The notes: generated from the letters alone by a model not told the origin. Positions 38,296 through 46,999 are shown, counted from the first letter of the stretch. The stretch: 64,000 bases of DNA from Microbacterium sp. HD4P20 (GCF_019449275.2 NZ_JAHZQZ020000019.1:1-64000); one strand, 5' to 3'. Numbers and translations: made by a program.

Positions 38296-39375
38296 TCAGG
38301 CGACGGACCAGCCGCCGTCGCTCGCCAGGACGACGCCGTTGACGTTGACGCCGTCATCACTGAGCAGGAAGGTGATCGAGGCGGCGAGCGCGTCGGCGTC
38401 GACGGGCGGCGACATCACGGCCATCGCCGTGCGCACGCGTTCGGCGCCGAGGGCAGAGGCGAACGACGCCTCGATGTTCGTGATGGTGGGGCCCGGAGCC
38501 ACGGCGTTGACGCGGATGCCGCTGGGCCCGTACATGAAGGCGCTCGACTTCGTCAGGCCCACGACGGCGTGCTTCGACGCGGTGTAGGCCACGCCCGCGG
38601 CGGATCCCCGCAGCGCGGCCTCCGAGGCCGTGTTCACGATCGAGCCGCCGCCCTGGGCGAGCATCGCGGGGATCACGGCGCGCATCAACTTCATGGTGCC
38701 GTCGACATTGACGCGGAAGACCCGCTGCCACACGGCATCCGTCACCTCCGCCACCGGCGTCATGTCGTCCATGATCCCGGCGATGTTCGCCAGCGCGTCG
38801 ATCGTCGCGCCCGCGGCCTCCACGATGCGCGCGACGCCGGCGTCGTCGGTGATGTCGGCGACGAGCGGCACGATGTCGGCTCCGCTATGGGTTGCGATCA
38901 GATCGTCGAGGCGCTCCTGGCTCACGTCGACGGCGATGACGCGGCCACCCTCGCGCGCGACGCGCGACGCCGTCGCTCGTCCGATGCCGGAGCCGGCGCC
39001 GGTGACGATCACGGTGCGTCCGGTGAAGCGCCCCCGGTCGATCCGCTCGGTCCACTCGCGCAGCGGAACAGCGGGGACGGATGCCGTGGCCGCCGGCGGT
39101 GCATCGGTCGCGGCCGCTGCACCCTCGGGCACTGCACCCTCGGGCACCTCGCCCGCCGCGGCTCGGCGCACGACCTCGTCGAGCGTCTCCTGGCTGAAGG
39201 CGCCGCGGCTCAGCTCGACGAGGCGCTTCAGGGGGAGCGTGCGGATGGGGACGAAGGCGTCGGCGCTTTGCCCGCCCTGCGCAAGAAGCTCACGGAGGAT
39301 CTGACCACCGACGGGGTGGTCGAGCCAGGTCGCGATGGAGGAGTCGCCGTTCAGCGGCGGGATGCTGGTGTTCAT
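38296..39375 (-). CDS. SDR-family NAD(P)-dependent oxidoreductase with an N-terminal extension
   Basis: The C-terminal approximately 245 residues are a classical short-chain dehydrogenase: TGRTVIVTGAGSGIGRATASRVAREG (cofactor loop), NIAGIMDDMTPV and the active-site pattern S-x12-YTASKHA, ending VLASDGGWSVA. The N-terminal approximately 115 residues are unusual: SSIATWLDHPVGGQILRELL, PLKRLVELSRGAFSQETLDEVV and an alanine/proline linker. This resembles the C-terminal tail seen in some GH3 beta-glucosidases (my recollection). The substrate is unknown. Divergent tetR and the palindrome at 39389-39410 suggest inducible expression. Confidence 0.9.
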   Translation of the reverse strand: MNTSIPPLNGDSSIATWLDHPVGGQILRELLAQGGQSADAFVPIRTLPLKRLVELSRGAFSQETLDEVVRRAAAGEVPEGAVPEGAAAATDAPPAATASVPAVPLREWTERIDRGRFTGRTVIVTGAGSGIGRATASRVAREGGRVIAVDVSQERLDDLIATHSGADIVPLVADITDDAGVARIVEAAGATIDALANIAGIMDDMTPVAEVTDAVWQRVFRVNVDGTMKLMRAVIPAMLAQGGGSIVNTASEAALRGSAAGVAYTASKHAVVGLTKSSAFMYGPSGIRVNAVAPGPTITNIEASFASALGAERVRTAMAVMSPPVDADALAASITFLLSDDGVNVNGVVLASDGGWSVA

Positions 39376-39388
39376 GGTGCGTCCTTTC

Positions 39389-39410
39389 TACCGGACAACT
39401 GTGTCCGGTA
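39389..39410. promoter_or_regulatory. 22-bp palindrome, probable TetR operator
   Basis: Perfect nine-base arms TACCGGACA (39389-39397) and TGTCCGGTA (39402-39410) flank ACTG. The site lies 14 bases from each of the divergent SDR and TetR genes, so one repressor dimer could close both promoters. Confidence 0.85.
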
Positions 39411-39423
39411 ATAGGCTACACCC

Positions 39424-40011
39424 GTGCCCAGAACCGCATCCCCCCGGGCCGACCTCTCCCGCCCCAACCGCGGCCCCGCCGCCGCCGCCGAGAACCGCCG
39501 CGCGCTCATCACCGCCGCGCGCGAGGTCTACGCCGAGGGTGGGCTGAACTCGCCGTTCAGCGCCGTCGCGAAACGCGCCGGCGTCGGGCAGGGAAGCCTG
39601 TACCGGCACTTCCCCGACCGCACCGCCCTCGCGGTCGCGGTGTTCGAAGACAACGTGCGCGCCCTGGAGGAGTACGCCGCACCGTCCCAGTGCACCGTCG
39701 GCGACCTGCTGGACCAGGTCGTGTCGCAGGCGGTCGTCTCGACGGCATTCATCGAGCTGATCACGGCAGACATGAGCGACCCGCGAGTGGCGCGGCTGGG
39801 AGCCCGCTTCGCCGCGCTGGTGAGGCAGGTCGTCGATCGCGACCGCTCGGCGGGGCGCATCGGCGCGCATATCGAGGCTGCTGACGTGACGATGGCGGCC
39901 GGGATGCTGGCCACCGAACTGGCGCGGACCGAGGCATCGGAGCGCCCCGCCGTCGCGGCGCGCGCGAAAGCACTCTTCCTTGCTGCATTCGAGCCGCGGT
40001 CAGCCCACTAA
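39424..40011 (+). CDS. TetR-family transcriptional regulator
   Basis: The 195-residue protein starts at a GTG at 39424. It has the HTH segment RRALITAAREVYAEGGLNSPFSAVAKRAGVGQGSLYRHFPDRTALAVAVFEDNV (about residues 25-78). A compact helical sensor domain ends RAKALFLAAFEP. The GQGSLYRHFPDR recognition region is typical of TetR proteins controlling divergent oxidoreductases. It should repress itself and the SDR gene through the palindrome 14 bases upstream. The effector is unknown. Confidence 0.92.
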   Translation: MPRTASPRADLSRPNRGPAAAAENRRALITAAREVYAEGGLNSPFSAVAKRAGVGQGSLYRHFPDRTALAVAVFEDNVRALEEYAAPSQCTVGDLLDQVVSQAVVSTAFIELITADMSDPRVARLGARFAALVRQVVDRDRSAGRIGAHIEAADVTMAAGMLATELARTEASERPAVAARAKALFLAAFEPRSAH

Positions 40012-40020
40012 ACTCCTGGC

Positions 40021-40338
40021 ATGGGCAGGTTCATCTACGACACGAGCGGCAATTCGATCGACATCGACGACCGCACCCTTGCACACCTTCGGATCGTCAT
40101 GATGAACAAACTCCGTCGTTCGGAGCCCTTCATGTTCGATTTCGAGGTCGGCGACGGCAGCGGCCGGCGCAGTTTCTGGATCGCACCGGCGGTGCCGCTG
40201 CAGTTCCACTTCTTCGGCAGCCGCCAGCCTCGCATCAACCGGAGGTGGATCGAAGAACTCATGCTCGCCGCGAGCGGGCCCGTCGGGCTGACGATCCTGC
40301 CCGAACCCGCTGACGAGAGCGAACCCGAGGTCGGCTGA
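40021..40338 (+). CDS. DUF7882-like small protein (copy 1)
   Basis: The 105-residue protein begins MGRFIYDTSGNSIDIDDRTLAHLRIVMMNKLRRSEPFMFDFEV and continues RRSFWIAPAVPLQFHFFG, PRINRRWIEELMLAASGPVGL. This is the small Microbacteriaceae family often mislabelled ATP-dependent DNA ligase (DUF7882, from memory). No ligase motif is present. It shares the order of segments with the product of 40399-40869, so the two are paralogues facing each other across 60 bases. Function is unknown. It starts nine bases after the tetR stop. Confidence 0.8.
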   Translation: MGRFIYDTSGNSIDIDDRTLAHLRIVMMNKLRRSEPFMFDFEVGDGSGRRSFWIAPAVPLQFHFFGSRQPRINRRWIEELMLAASGPVGLTILPEPADESEPEVG

Positions 40339-40398
40339 GCCTGCCGCGAGCCGAGTCCCGCGAGAAGCGGGCCGGTTCGCGAACCCGGGCCGGTGGGT

Positions 40399-40869
40399 TC
40401 AGGCGCTCGTGAGCTGACCGCCGTTGATCTCGTCTCCCGAGACCTTCAGCGTGTCGATCTCGAGCCGGTCGACCTCGACGACCCCGAGTGAGACATGGGC
40501 GCTCTCCGAAGACCCACCGTCGCTGTTCGCGTCATCGCCCTCGCGGGGGAGCGTGTGCACTTCGCCGGTGTCGAAGTGATGCGCGACGAGCATGATGCCG
40601 CCCGTCGAGTTGGCCGAGTTGGCGAGCTCTTCGACCCACTCTCGGCTGAGCTCGGCCGGCTCGGGATTATCGAACACGAAGCGGAGCGGAATCGAAGGGT
40701 GCAGCCAGATCGTGCTCCGGCCGCGGGGCTGGTCGTCGGGATGGCGCCACGAGACGGTGAAGCTCTCGTCGCGACGCAGCTTCGTCGCGATGACGACTTT
40801 CAGGTGCGCGAGCGCGCGGTCCTCGATTTCGATCGGCATGGCAGAGCCGCCGTAGTAAATGGTGCCCAC
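40399..40869 (-). CDS. DUF7882-like small protein (copy 2) with an acidic tail
   Basis: The 156-residue protein repeats the family pattern of the convergent neighbour: MGTIYYGGSAMPIEIEDRALAHLKVVIATKLRRDESFTVSWRH, STIWLHPSIPLRFVFDNP, LSREWVEELANSANSTGGIMLV. A C-terminal extension of about 50 residues rich in acidic residues and serine follows, ending VDRLEIDTLKVSGDEINGG. No enzyme motif is visible. Such proteins seem restricted to actinobacteria, and their role is unknown. Confidence 0.8.
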   Translation of the reverse strand: MGTIYYGGSAMPIEIEDRALAHLKVVIATKLRRDESFTVSWRHPDDQPRGRSTIWLHPSIPLRFVFDNPEPAELSREWVEELANSANSTGGIMLVAHHFDTGEVHTLPREGDDANSDGGSSESAHVSLGVVEVDRLEIDTLKVSGDEINGGQLTSA

Positions 40870-40949
40870 GGCCCAACCCTAACGCCCGAACACGGGTTTT
40901 CACCCATCGGCCAGAGCGGCCTCCGGCCGACCCGCCGGCCGGTGCGGAG

Positions 40950-42389
40950 TCAGAGCCGCGTCCAGGCCTCGCTGAGCACGCCGCGCAGGATCTGCTCGAT
41001 CTCGTCGAACTCGCCGGGTCCGATCGTGAGCGGGGGTGCGAGCTGGATCACGGGGTCGCCGCGGTCGTCGGCGCGGCAGTACAGGCCGGCATCGAAGAGC
41101 GCTTTGGACAGGAAGCCGCGCAGCAGCCGCTCGGACTCGTCGTCGTCGAAGGTCTCTTTCGTCGCCTTGTCTTTCACGAGCTCGATGCCGAAGAAGTAGC
41201 CGTCGCCGCGCACGTCCCCGACGATCGGCAGGTCGGTGAGCTTCTCGAGGGTCCGGCGGAAGATCGGGGAGTTCTCTCGCACGTGCTCGGGCAGGCCCTC
41301 CTCCTCGAAGATGTCGAGGTTCTCGAGCGCGACCGCGGCCGAGACCGGGTGACCCCCGAACGTGTAGCCGTGGTAGAACGCGGTGTCGCCGTGCGCGAAG
41401 GGCTCGTAGATGCGGTCTGACACGATCGTGCCGCCCAGCGGCGAGTAGCCGCTGGTGACGGCCTTCGCGAAGGTGATCATGTCGGGCTGGTAGCCGTAGG
41501 CGTCGCACGCGAACATGTGGCCGATGCGGCCGAACGCGCAGATGACCTCGTCCGACACGAGCAGCACGTCGTATTTGTCGCAGATCTCGCGCACACGCTG
41601 GAAGTAGCCCGGCGGCGGCGGGAAGCATCCGCCCGAGTTCTGCACCGGCTCGAGGAAGACTGCTGCGACCGTCTCGGGACCCTCGAACTGGATCATCTCC
41701 TCGATGCGGTCGGCGGCCCACACGCCGAACTCCTCGAGACTCCCGGTCGGCGCCCCCATGTCGGCCGCGCGGTAGAAGTTGGTGTTGGGCACGCGGAATC
41801 CGCCCGGCGTGACCGGCTCGAACATCTCCTTCATGGCCGGGATGCCGGTGATCGCCAGGGCGCCCTGGGGCGTGCCGTGGTAGGCGACCGCTCGCGAGAT
41901 CACCTTGTGCTTGGTGGGCCGGCCCTGCAGCTTCCAGTAGTACTTGGCGAGCTTGAACGCGGTCTCGACGGCCTCGCCGCCGCCGGTGGAGAAGAAGACC
42001 TTGTTGAGGTCGCCCGGTGCGTAATCGGCCAGGCGATCGGCGAGCTCGATCGCGGCGGGGTGCGCGTACGACCAGATCGGGAAGAACGCCAGCTCCTCCG
42101 CCTGCTTCGCCGCGACCTGGGCGAGCCGCTTGCGGCCGTGTCCGGCAGCCACGACGAAGAGCCCCGCGAGCCCGTCGATGTAGCGCTTGCCCTGCGAGTC
42201 CCAGATGTGGTGCCCCTCGCCCTTGACGATGATGGGCACGCCCGGCCCTTCGGTCATCACCGACTGTCGGGCGAAGTGCATCCACAGGTGGTCTTTGGCC
42301 ATCTGCTGCAGCTCGGCTTCACTCCTGGCGGAGCGGTCACTCCTCGCGGGGCGCTCGGTGCGGGTGGGGCGATCGGTCGCTGTCGACAT
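40950..42389 (-). CDS. Class III (omega) aminotransferase, PLP-dependent
   Basis: The 479-residue protein has class III aminotransferase landmarks: YIDGLAGLFVVAAGHGRKRLAQ, NKVFFSTGGGEAVETAFKLAK, AYHGTPQGALAITG, LLVSDEVICAFGRIG and MITFAKAVTSGYSPLGG with the PLP lysine at Lys309. YHGYTFGGHPVSAAVAL follows. The first approximately 29 residues are repetitive (RPTRTERPARSDRSARS) and disordered; Met30 may be the true start. It transfers an amino group between an amine or omega-amino acid and a keto acid, perhaps in putrescine, GABA or beta-alanine use. No neighbour fixes the substrate. Confidence 0.92.
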   Translation of the reverse strand: MSTATDRPTRTERPARSDRSARSEAELQQMAKDHLWMHFARQSVMTEGPGVPIIVKGEGHHIWDSQGKRYIDGLAGLFVVAAGHGRKRLAQVAAKQAEELAFFPIWSYAHPAAIELADRLADYAPGDLNKVFFSTGGGEAVETAFKLAKYYWKLQGRPTKHKVISRAVAYHGTPQGALAITGIPAMKEMFEPVTPGGFRVPNTNFYRAADMGAPTGSLEEFGVWAADRIEEMIQFEGPETVAAVFLEPVQNSGGCFPPPPGYFQRVREICDKYDVLLVSDEVICAFGRIGHMFACDAYGYQPDMITFAKAVTSGYSPLGGTIVSDRIYEPFAHGDTAFYHGYTFGGHPVSAAVALENLDIFEEEGLPEHVRENSPIFRRTLEKLTDLPIVGDVRGDGYFFGIELVKDKATKETFDDDESERLLRGFLSKALFDAGLYCRADDRGDPVIQLAPPLTIGPGEFDEIEQILRGVLSEAWTRL

Positions 42390-42494
42390 GGCTGGCCTTC
42401 CGTCAGACGTGCTCCCACGCTACTCGCGTGACCCCCGGGCAGTGGGGGGACGGTTCGTCCGGTTCGGATGCCGCGGCCACCGGTCCGTCCGGCG

Positions 42495-43493
42495 TCAGGC
42501 TGAGCCGCGCTCGATCAGGCGGGTCGGCAGCACGATCGGGGACGGCGGCAGCGGCGCGCCGGCCGCCGCGTCGGCGAGGGCGGTGACCGCGGCAGCGGCC
42601 ATCTCGCGGATCGGCTGGCGCACCGTCGTGAGCGGCGGTGTGAGCCAGCGCGCGCCGCGCAGGTCGTCGAAACCCACCACGAGGACGTCGTCGGGGATGC
42701 GCCGGCCCGTGGCCGCCGCGGCGGCGTACGCTCCGGACGCCATCTCATCGGAGCAGGCGAACACCCCCAGCCGCTCGCTCGCGGCCAGATCGCGCATGAG
42801 GGGAATCAGGCCCTCCCGTGCGGCGGCCGCCCCCCAGTCCGCCGGGACGACCACTGCTTCCGTGTCGGGGTGTGCGACCGCGAGCCCCGCGCGAAATCCC
42901 TCCAGCCTGGCGCGTCCGTAGCGGTACGCCGGCAGACCGACCACGATCGCGAACCGAGTAGCGCCTCGCGTCGCCAGATGCGCCGCAGCGGCGACGCCGC
43001 CCTCGCGATCAGTCGTGCGCACGCTGGTCAGGCCCCGGGATGTCTCGGCTTGGGGGTCCATCAGCACGACCGGGATCTCGGCATCCCTCAGCGCCGCCAG
43101 CTGCGATGCGGTGGGGGCGATGAGCCCCAGCACGACGCCCGCCGACCCGCGCCGGCGGATGCGCATGGGCCAGTCGTCGTCGGGGGAGTCGCGCTCCTCG
43201 GTGAGCACCAGATCGTAGCCGGCGGCTGCGGCAGCGCTGCGTGCGCCGGCGGTGACCTCGTCGGAGTAGGAGTTGTGGAACGACCCGAGCACGAGGTCGA
43301 GCAGGCGCGCAGAGCCGGGCGGTCGCCCGCCGGCGGTGGGGTCGCGCACGAAGCCGAGCGTGCGGGCCGAGGCGAGGACGCGCCGCCGGGTCGCCGGTGC
43401 GAGATCTCCACGGCCTGAGAGAGCCCGCGAAGCCGTCGCGACGCTGACCCCCGCGTGCGCGGCGACGGTCGCGAGCGTCACCCGCCCGGTCAT
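42495..43493 (-). CDS. LacI-family transcriptional regulator
   Basis: The start is the ATG at 43493 (MTGRVTLATVAAHAGVSVATASRALSGRGDLAPATRRRVLASARTLGF), a standard LacI DNA-binding domain with hinge helix. The 332-residue protein continues with a periplasmic-binding-like effector domain: LVLGSFHNSYSDEVTAGAR, VVLMDPQ, DDVLVVGFDDLRGARWLTPPLTTVRQP. It is divergent from the ThuA-oxidoreductase-GH51 operon, and a LacI-type TTTGCGCAAA operator lies in between. It probably represses that arabinoside operon. Confidence 0.93.
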   Translation of the reverse strand: MTGRVTLATVAAHAGVSVATASRALSGRGDLAPATRRRVLASARTLGFVRDPTAGGRPPGSARLLDLVLGSFHNSYSDEVTAGARSAAAAAGYDLVLTEERDSPDDDWPMRIRRRGSAGVVLGLIAPTASQLAALRDAEIPVVLMDPQAETSRGLTSVRTTDREGGVAAAAHLATRGATRFAIVVGLPAYRYGRARLEGFRAGLAVAHPDTEAVVVPADWGAAAAREGLIPLMRDLAASERLGVFACSDEMASGAYAAAAATGRRIPDDVLVVGFDDLRGARWLTPPLTTVRQPIREMAAAAVTALADAAAGAPLPPSPIVLPTRLIERGSA

Positions 43494-43555
43494 CGCACCG
43501 CCCAGGCGCGGGCTGCCGATCTCGCGACCACCATGGGGACACCCTCGCGCATGGC

Positions 43556-43574
43556 GGAGGTTTTGCGCAAACCG
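43556..43574. promoter_or_regulatory. LacI-type operator with central TTTGCGCAAA
   Basis: The 10-base perfect palindrome TTTGCGCAAA (43562-43571) has the CG centre typical of LacI-family sites. The 12 bases GGAGGTTTTGCG (43556-43567) are identical to part of the TetR palindrome at 29358-29369. Confidence 0.7.
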
Positions 43575-43604
43575 CTCGACCGTCGTGCGTACCCGTGGCA
43601 TGGT

Positions 43605-43625
43605 CGGAGGCTGGAAAGGCCTCCG
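43605..43625 (+). promoter_or_regulatory. Hairpin carrying the small-ORF ribosome-binding site
   Basis: CGGAGGC (43605-43611) and GCCTCCG (43619-43625) form a seven-pair stem around TGGAAAG. The GGAAAGG ribosome-binding site lies in the loop and first stem base, and the stem ends directly against the ATG at 43626. It may limit translation initiation. Confidence 0.55.
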
Positions 43626-43727
43626 ATGACGACGAAGACATCCCGTCCGCAACCCGAGACGAGTGCGCCAGGGCGCACGTACGCGAACCTCCTCACGACT
43701 CGAACGCTCGCGGAGTTCGCCGCATGA
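43626..43727 (+). CDS. 33-residue small ORF coupled to the ThuA gene
   Basis: An ATG at 43626 with a strong GGAAAGG six bases upstream opens a 33-residue basic, threonine-rich peptide. It begins MTTKTSRPQPETSAP and ends RTYANLLTTRTLAEFAA. Its TGA overlaps the ThuA ATG (ATGA). The ThuA gene has no comparable ribosome-binding site of its own, so coupling through this ORF is likely. I do not recognise the peptide. It is the first gene of the LacI-controlled operon. Confidence 0.6.
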   Translation: MTTKTSRPQPETSAPGRTYANLLTTRTLAEFAA

Positions 43728-44422
43728 CTCGCATCGCTCTGGTCGTCCGCGGCGGGTGGGACGGCCATCATCCGGTCGAGGCGACCGAGCTGTTCGTTCC
43801 CTTTCTGCGCGCGCAGGGCTTCGACGTCGCGATCGAGACCGATCCGCAGGTCTACGCCGACGCCGACCGGCTGGCCGCGACGGACCTCATCGTGCAATGC
43901 GTGACGATGTCGGAGATCTCGAAGGAGGCCGTCCGCGGCCTGCGCGACGCGGTCGCCGCCGGCACCGGACTTGCGGGCTGGCACGGCGGCATCGCCGATT
44001 CGTATCGTGCGAGCTCGGACTACCTGCAGCTGGTCGGCGGGCAGTTCGCCACCCACCCCTCGAAGCACCCCGACGAGGTGCACGGCGACCAGACCGACAA
44101 CTACCTCGACTACACGGTGGAGCTCACCGACCTCGGCCGCAGCCACGAGATCATGGCGGGCATCGACGACTTCACGCTGCACACCGAGCAGTACTGGGTG
44201 CTGCACGACGACCTGAACGACGTGCTGGCCACCACGACGCACCCGGTGCAGCCGTACCACCCGTGGCACCGGCCCATCGTCTCGCCCGCCGTGTGGACGC
44301 GCGACTGGGGCCGCGGCCGTGTCTTCGTGGCCACTCCGGGCCACAGCCCCGATGTCCTGCAAGACGCGAACGTTCGCACGATCATCGAGAGGGGAATGCT
44401 GTGGGCAGCCCGCACCCGGTAG
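43724..44422 (+). CDS. ThuA-like domain protein
   Basis: The 232-residue protein has the ThuA (class I glutamine amidotransferase-like) pattern: IALVVRGGWDGHHPVEATELFVPFLRAQGFDVAI, GTGLAGWHGGIADSYR, QFATHPSKHPDEVHGDQTDNYLDYTVEL and GRVFVATPGHSPDVLQDANVR. ThuA proteins accompany Gfo/Idh/MocA oxidoreductases in sugar catabolism; in trehalose use ThuA/ThuB form keto-sugars. Here it is followed by such an oxidoreductase with a 22-base overlap and by an arabinofuranosidase, so it probably works on a plant-derived sugar. Confidence 0.9.
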   Translation: MTRIALVVRGGWDGHHPVEATELFVPFLRAQGFDVAIETDPQVYADADRLAATDLIVQCVTMSEISKEAVRGLRDAVAAGTGLAGWHGGIADSYRASSDYLQLVGGQFATHPSKHPDEVHGDQTDNYLDYTVELTDLGRSHEIMAGIDDFTLHTEQYWVLHDDLNDVLATTTHPVQPYHPWHRPIVSPAVWTRDWGRGRVFVATPGHSPDVLQDANVRTIIERGMLWAARTR

Positions 44423-45489
44423 GGATCATCGGCCTCGGCGTCATCTCGAAGCAGTACCTCGAGACGCTCCTCGGTGCCGACGCGGTGCGCATCGCCGCCG
44501 TCGCCGATCTCGATCCCGCGCGCGCCGTCGCGGCGGCCGAGGCGATTCCGGGATGCCGCGCGCTGAGCCCCGCGGACCTGCTGGCCGACCCCGACATCCG
44601 CACGGTGCTCAACCTCACCGTCCCCGGCGCGCACGCCGAGGTCGCCCTCGCCGCGATCGCCCACGGCAAGGACGTGTACGGCGAGAAGCCGCTGGCGGCG
44701 ACGCTCGATGACGCGCGCCGGATGACGGATGCCGCGGCCGCCGCAGGCACGCGCCTCGGAGGTGCGCCCGACACGGTGCTCGGCACCGGCGTGCAGACCG
44801 CCCGCGCGGCGATCGACGGCGGCATGATCGGCCGGCCGGTGTCGGCGGCGGCCACGTGGATCTCGGCGGGCCATGAGTCGTGGCATCCGCAACCCGACTT
44901 CTACTACCTCGAGGGCGGCGGACCGCTGCTGGACATGGGGCCCTACTACGTCACCTCGCTCGTGCAGCTGCTCGGTGCCGTCACGTCGGTCTCGGGCGCC
45001 GCCTCGCGCTCGCGCGAGACACGGGTGATCGCATCGGGGCCGCGCGCGGGCGAGAGCATCGCCGTCGAGGTCGACACGCATCTCACCGGCATCCTGCATC
45101 ACGACTCGGGAGCGCTGTCGACCGTCACGATGAGCTTCGACGGGATCGCGTCCACGACCGCGCCGATCGAGGTCCACGGCGTGGACGGGTCGCTCATCGT
45201 GCCCGACCCCAATCACTTCGCCGGTGACGTGCGCATGCACCCGCGCGGCGGGCAGTGGCAGACCCTCGAACCGTCGGCCGGATACGTCGACGCGGGCCGC
45301 GGTGTCGGTCTGATCGACTTCGTCGCAGGCGACGGGCGCGCCGGCGGCGACATGGCGCTGCACGTGCTCGAGATCATGACGCTGCTGCAGGCCTCGGCGG
45401 CATCGGGCACCCGCGAGACGCTCACCACCACCGTTCAGCGCCCCGATCTCGTGCCGCTCACGGCCGCATCCACCTGGAGGAATCCATGA
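44401..45489 (+). CDS. Gfo/Idh/MocA-family NAD(P)-dependent sugar oxidoreductase (copy 2)
   Basis: The 362-residue protein starts at a GTG at 44401 after GAGAGGGG, inside the end of the ThuA gene. It has the Rossmann start VGIIGLGVISKQYLETLLG, the family motif GKDVYGEKPLAATL and GGGPLLDMGPYYVTSLVQLLG. It is a paralogue of the product of 27323-28453. It should oxidise or reduce a sugar carbonyl together with ThuA. It overlaps the GH51 gene by ATGA, making a tightly coupled four-ORF operon under the LacI protein. Confidence 0.92.
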   Translation: MGSPHPVGIIGLGVISKQYLETLLGADAVRIAAVADLDPARAVAAAEAIPGCRALSPADLLADPDIRTVLNLTVPGAHAEVALAAIAHGKDVYGEKPLAATLDDARRMTDAAAAAGTRLGGAPDTVLGTGVQTARAAIDGGMIGRPVSAAATWISAGHESWHPQPDFYYLEGGGPLLDMGPYYVTSLVQLLGAVTSVSGAASRSRETRVIASGPRAGESIAVEVDTHLTGILHHDSGALSTVTMSFDGIASTTAPIEVHGVDGSLIVPDPNHFAGDVRMHPRGGQWQTLEPSAGYVDAGRGVGLIDFVAGDGRAGGDMALHVLEIMTLLQASAASGTRETLTTTVQRPDLVPLTAASTWRNP

Positions 45490-46997
45490 CCACGGCTCGC
45501 GCCGTCATCGACCTCGACGTCCCGGGCGACGTGATCAGCCGCCACCTGTACGGGCACTTCGCCGAGCATCTGGGCCGGTGCATCTACGACGGGTTCTGGG
45601 TCGGCGAAGACTCCGCGATCCCGAACGTGCGCGGGATCCGCTCCGATGTCGTCGAGGCGCTGCGCGCCCTCGGGATCCCCAATCTGCGGTGGCCCGGCGG
45701 ATGCTTCGCCGACGACTACCACTGGCGCGACGGGATCGGGCCCCGCGAGCAGCGGCCGCAGATGGTCAACTCGCACTGGGGCGACATCGTCGAGAACAAC
45801 CACTTCGGCACGCACGAGTTCATGGACCTGTGCGACCTGCTCGGTGCCGACGCGTATGTGAACGGCAACGTCGGCAGCGGCACCGTGCGCGAGATGAGCG
45901 AGTGGGTCGAGTACCTCACGCGCGACGGCGACAGCCCGATGGCGCGCCTGCGCCGCGAGAACGGGCGTGACGAGCCGTGGCGGGTGCCCTTCTGGGGGAT
46001 CGGCAACGAGGCGTGGGGCTGCGGCGGGAACATGACGCCCGAGCAGTACGCCGCCGAGGCTCGCCGGTACGGCACCTACTGCCGCAATCACGGAGGCAAC
46101 GAGCTGTACCGCATCGCCGCGGGCGCTTCGGACGACGACGTGAAGTGGACACGCACCCTGATGGAGTCGCTGGGATGCCTCACGTGCGGGCAGCAGCCCG
46201 CGCCGGTGTTCCAGGGCATCTCATTTCACTACTACACGCACGCCGGTCCCGGCATCGCCAGTGAGCCGGCGACCGCCTTCACGACCGAGCAGTACTACGG
46301 CACGATGCGCAAGGCGCTCGACGTCGAGCGGGTGATCCGCCGGCACGAGGCCGTCATGGACTCGTACGACCCCGACCGGAGGATCGGGCTCGTGCTGGAC
46401 GAGTGGGGCACGTGGTGGAACGTCGAGCCCGGCACCAATCCGGGATTCCTGTTCCAGCAGAACACGGTGCGCGACGCGCTGGTGGCGAGCGTGCACTTCG
46501 ACGCGTTCCACCGCCACGCCGGGCGACTGAAGATGGCGAACATCGCGCAGACGCTCAACGTGCTGCAGGCGATGATCCTCACCGACGACTCCGGCGCGAT
46601 GGTGCTCACCCCGACGTACCACGTGTTCGAGATGAACCGCGGCCACCACGACGCGACGGCGCTCGCGGCGCATGTGCTCGATGCCCCCGCGGCCGACGAC
46701 GGCGTGCCGGCGGTCTCGATGTCGGCGTCGCTGTCGCCGAGCGGTGACACCGCTTTGCTCTCGCTCTCGAACCTGTCGATCGACGAACCCCTCGAGGTGC
46801 GCGTCGACCTGCGCGGGCGTGCCGCGACCGTGACGCGGGCACGCGTGCTGACGGGGACGGATGCCACCGCGCACAACTCCGCGGCGGCCCCCGACGCCGT
46901 CGCGCCCGCGGTGCTGGAGACCGCGCTCGAGGCGGGCGCGCTCTCGGTCACGCTGCCGCCGCATTCGTTCGCGACCGTCGAGCTCGCCCTGGCCTGA
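45486..46997 (+). CDS. GH51 alpha-L-arabinofuranosidase
   Basis: The 503-residue protein has the GH51 pattern: ISRHLYGHFAEHLGRCIYDGFWVG, LRWPGGCFADDYHWRDGIGP, VPFWGIGNEAWGCGG with the acid/base Glu175, and IGLVLDEWGTWWNVEPG with the nucleophile Glu306. MANIAQTLNVLQAMILTD and a C-terminal beta domain follow. It releases arabinose from arabino-oligosaccharides. There is no signal peptide, so it acts inside the cell on imported fragments, fitting the xylan/arabinoxylan genes that follow. Its stop lies two bases from the convergent ROK gene. Confidence 0.95.
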   Translation: MTTARAVIDLDVPGDVISRHLYGHFAEHLGRCIYDGFWVGEDSAIPNVRGIRSDVVEALRALGIPNLRWPGGCFADDYHWRDGIGPREQRPQMVNSHWGDIVENNHFGTHEFMDLCDLLGADAYVNGNVGSGTVREMSEWVEYLTRDGDSPMARLRRENGRDEPWRVPFWGIGNEAWGCGGNMTPEQYAAEARRYGTYCRNHGGNELYRIAAGASDDDVKWTRTLMESLGCLTCGQQPAPVFQGISFHYYTHAGPGIASEPATAFTTEQYYGTMRKALDVERVIRRHEAVMDSYDPDRRIGLVLDEWGTWWNVEPGTNPGFLFQQNTVRDALVASVHFDAFHRHAGRLKMANIAQTLNVLQAMILTDDSGAMVLTPTYHVFEMNRGHHDATALAAHVLDAPAADDGVPAVSMSASLSPSGDTALLSLSNLSIDEPLEVRVDLRGRAATVTRARVLTGTDATAHNSAAAPDAVAPAVLETALEAGALSVTLPPHSFATVELALA

Positions 46998-46999
46998 CG

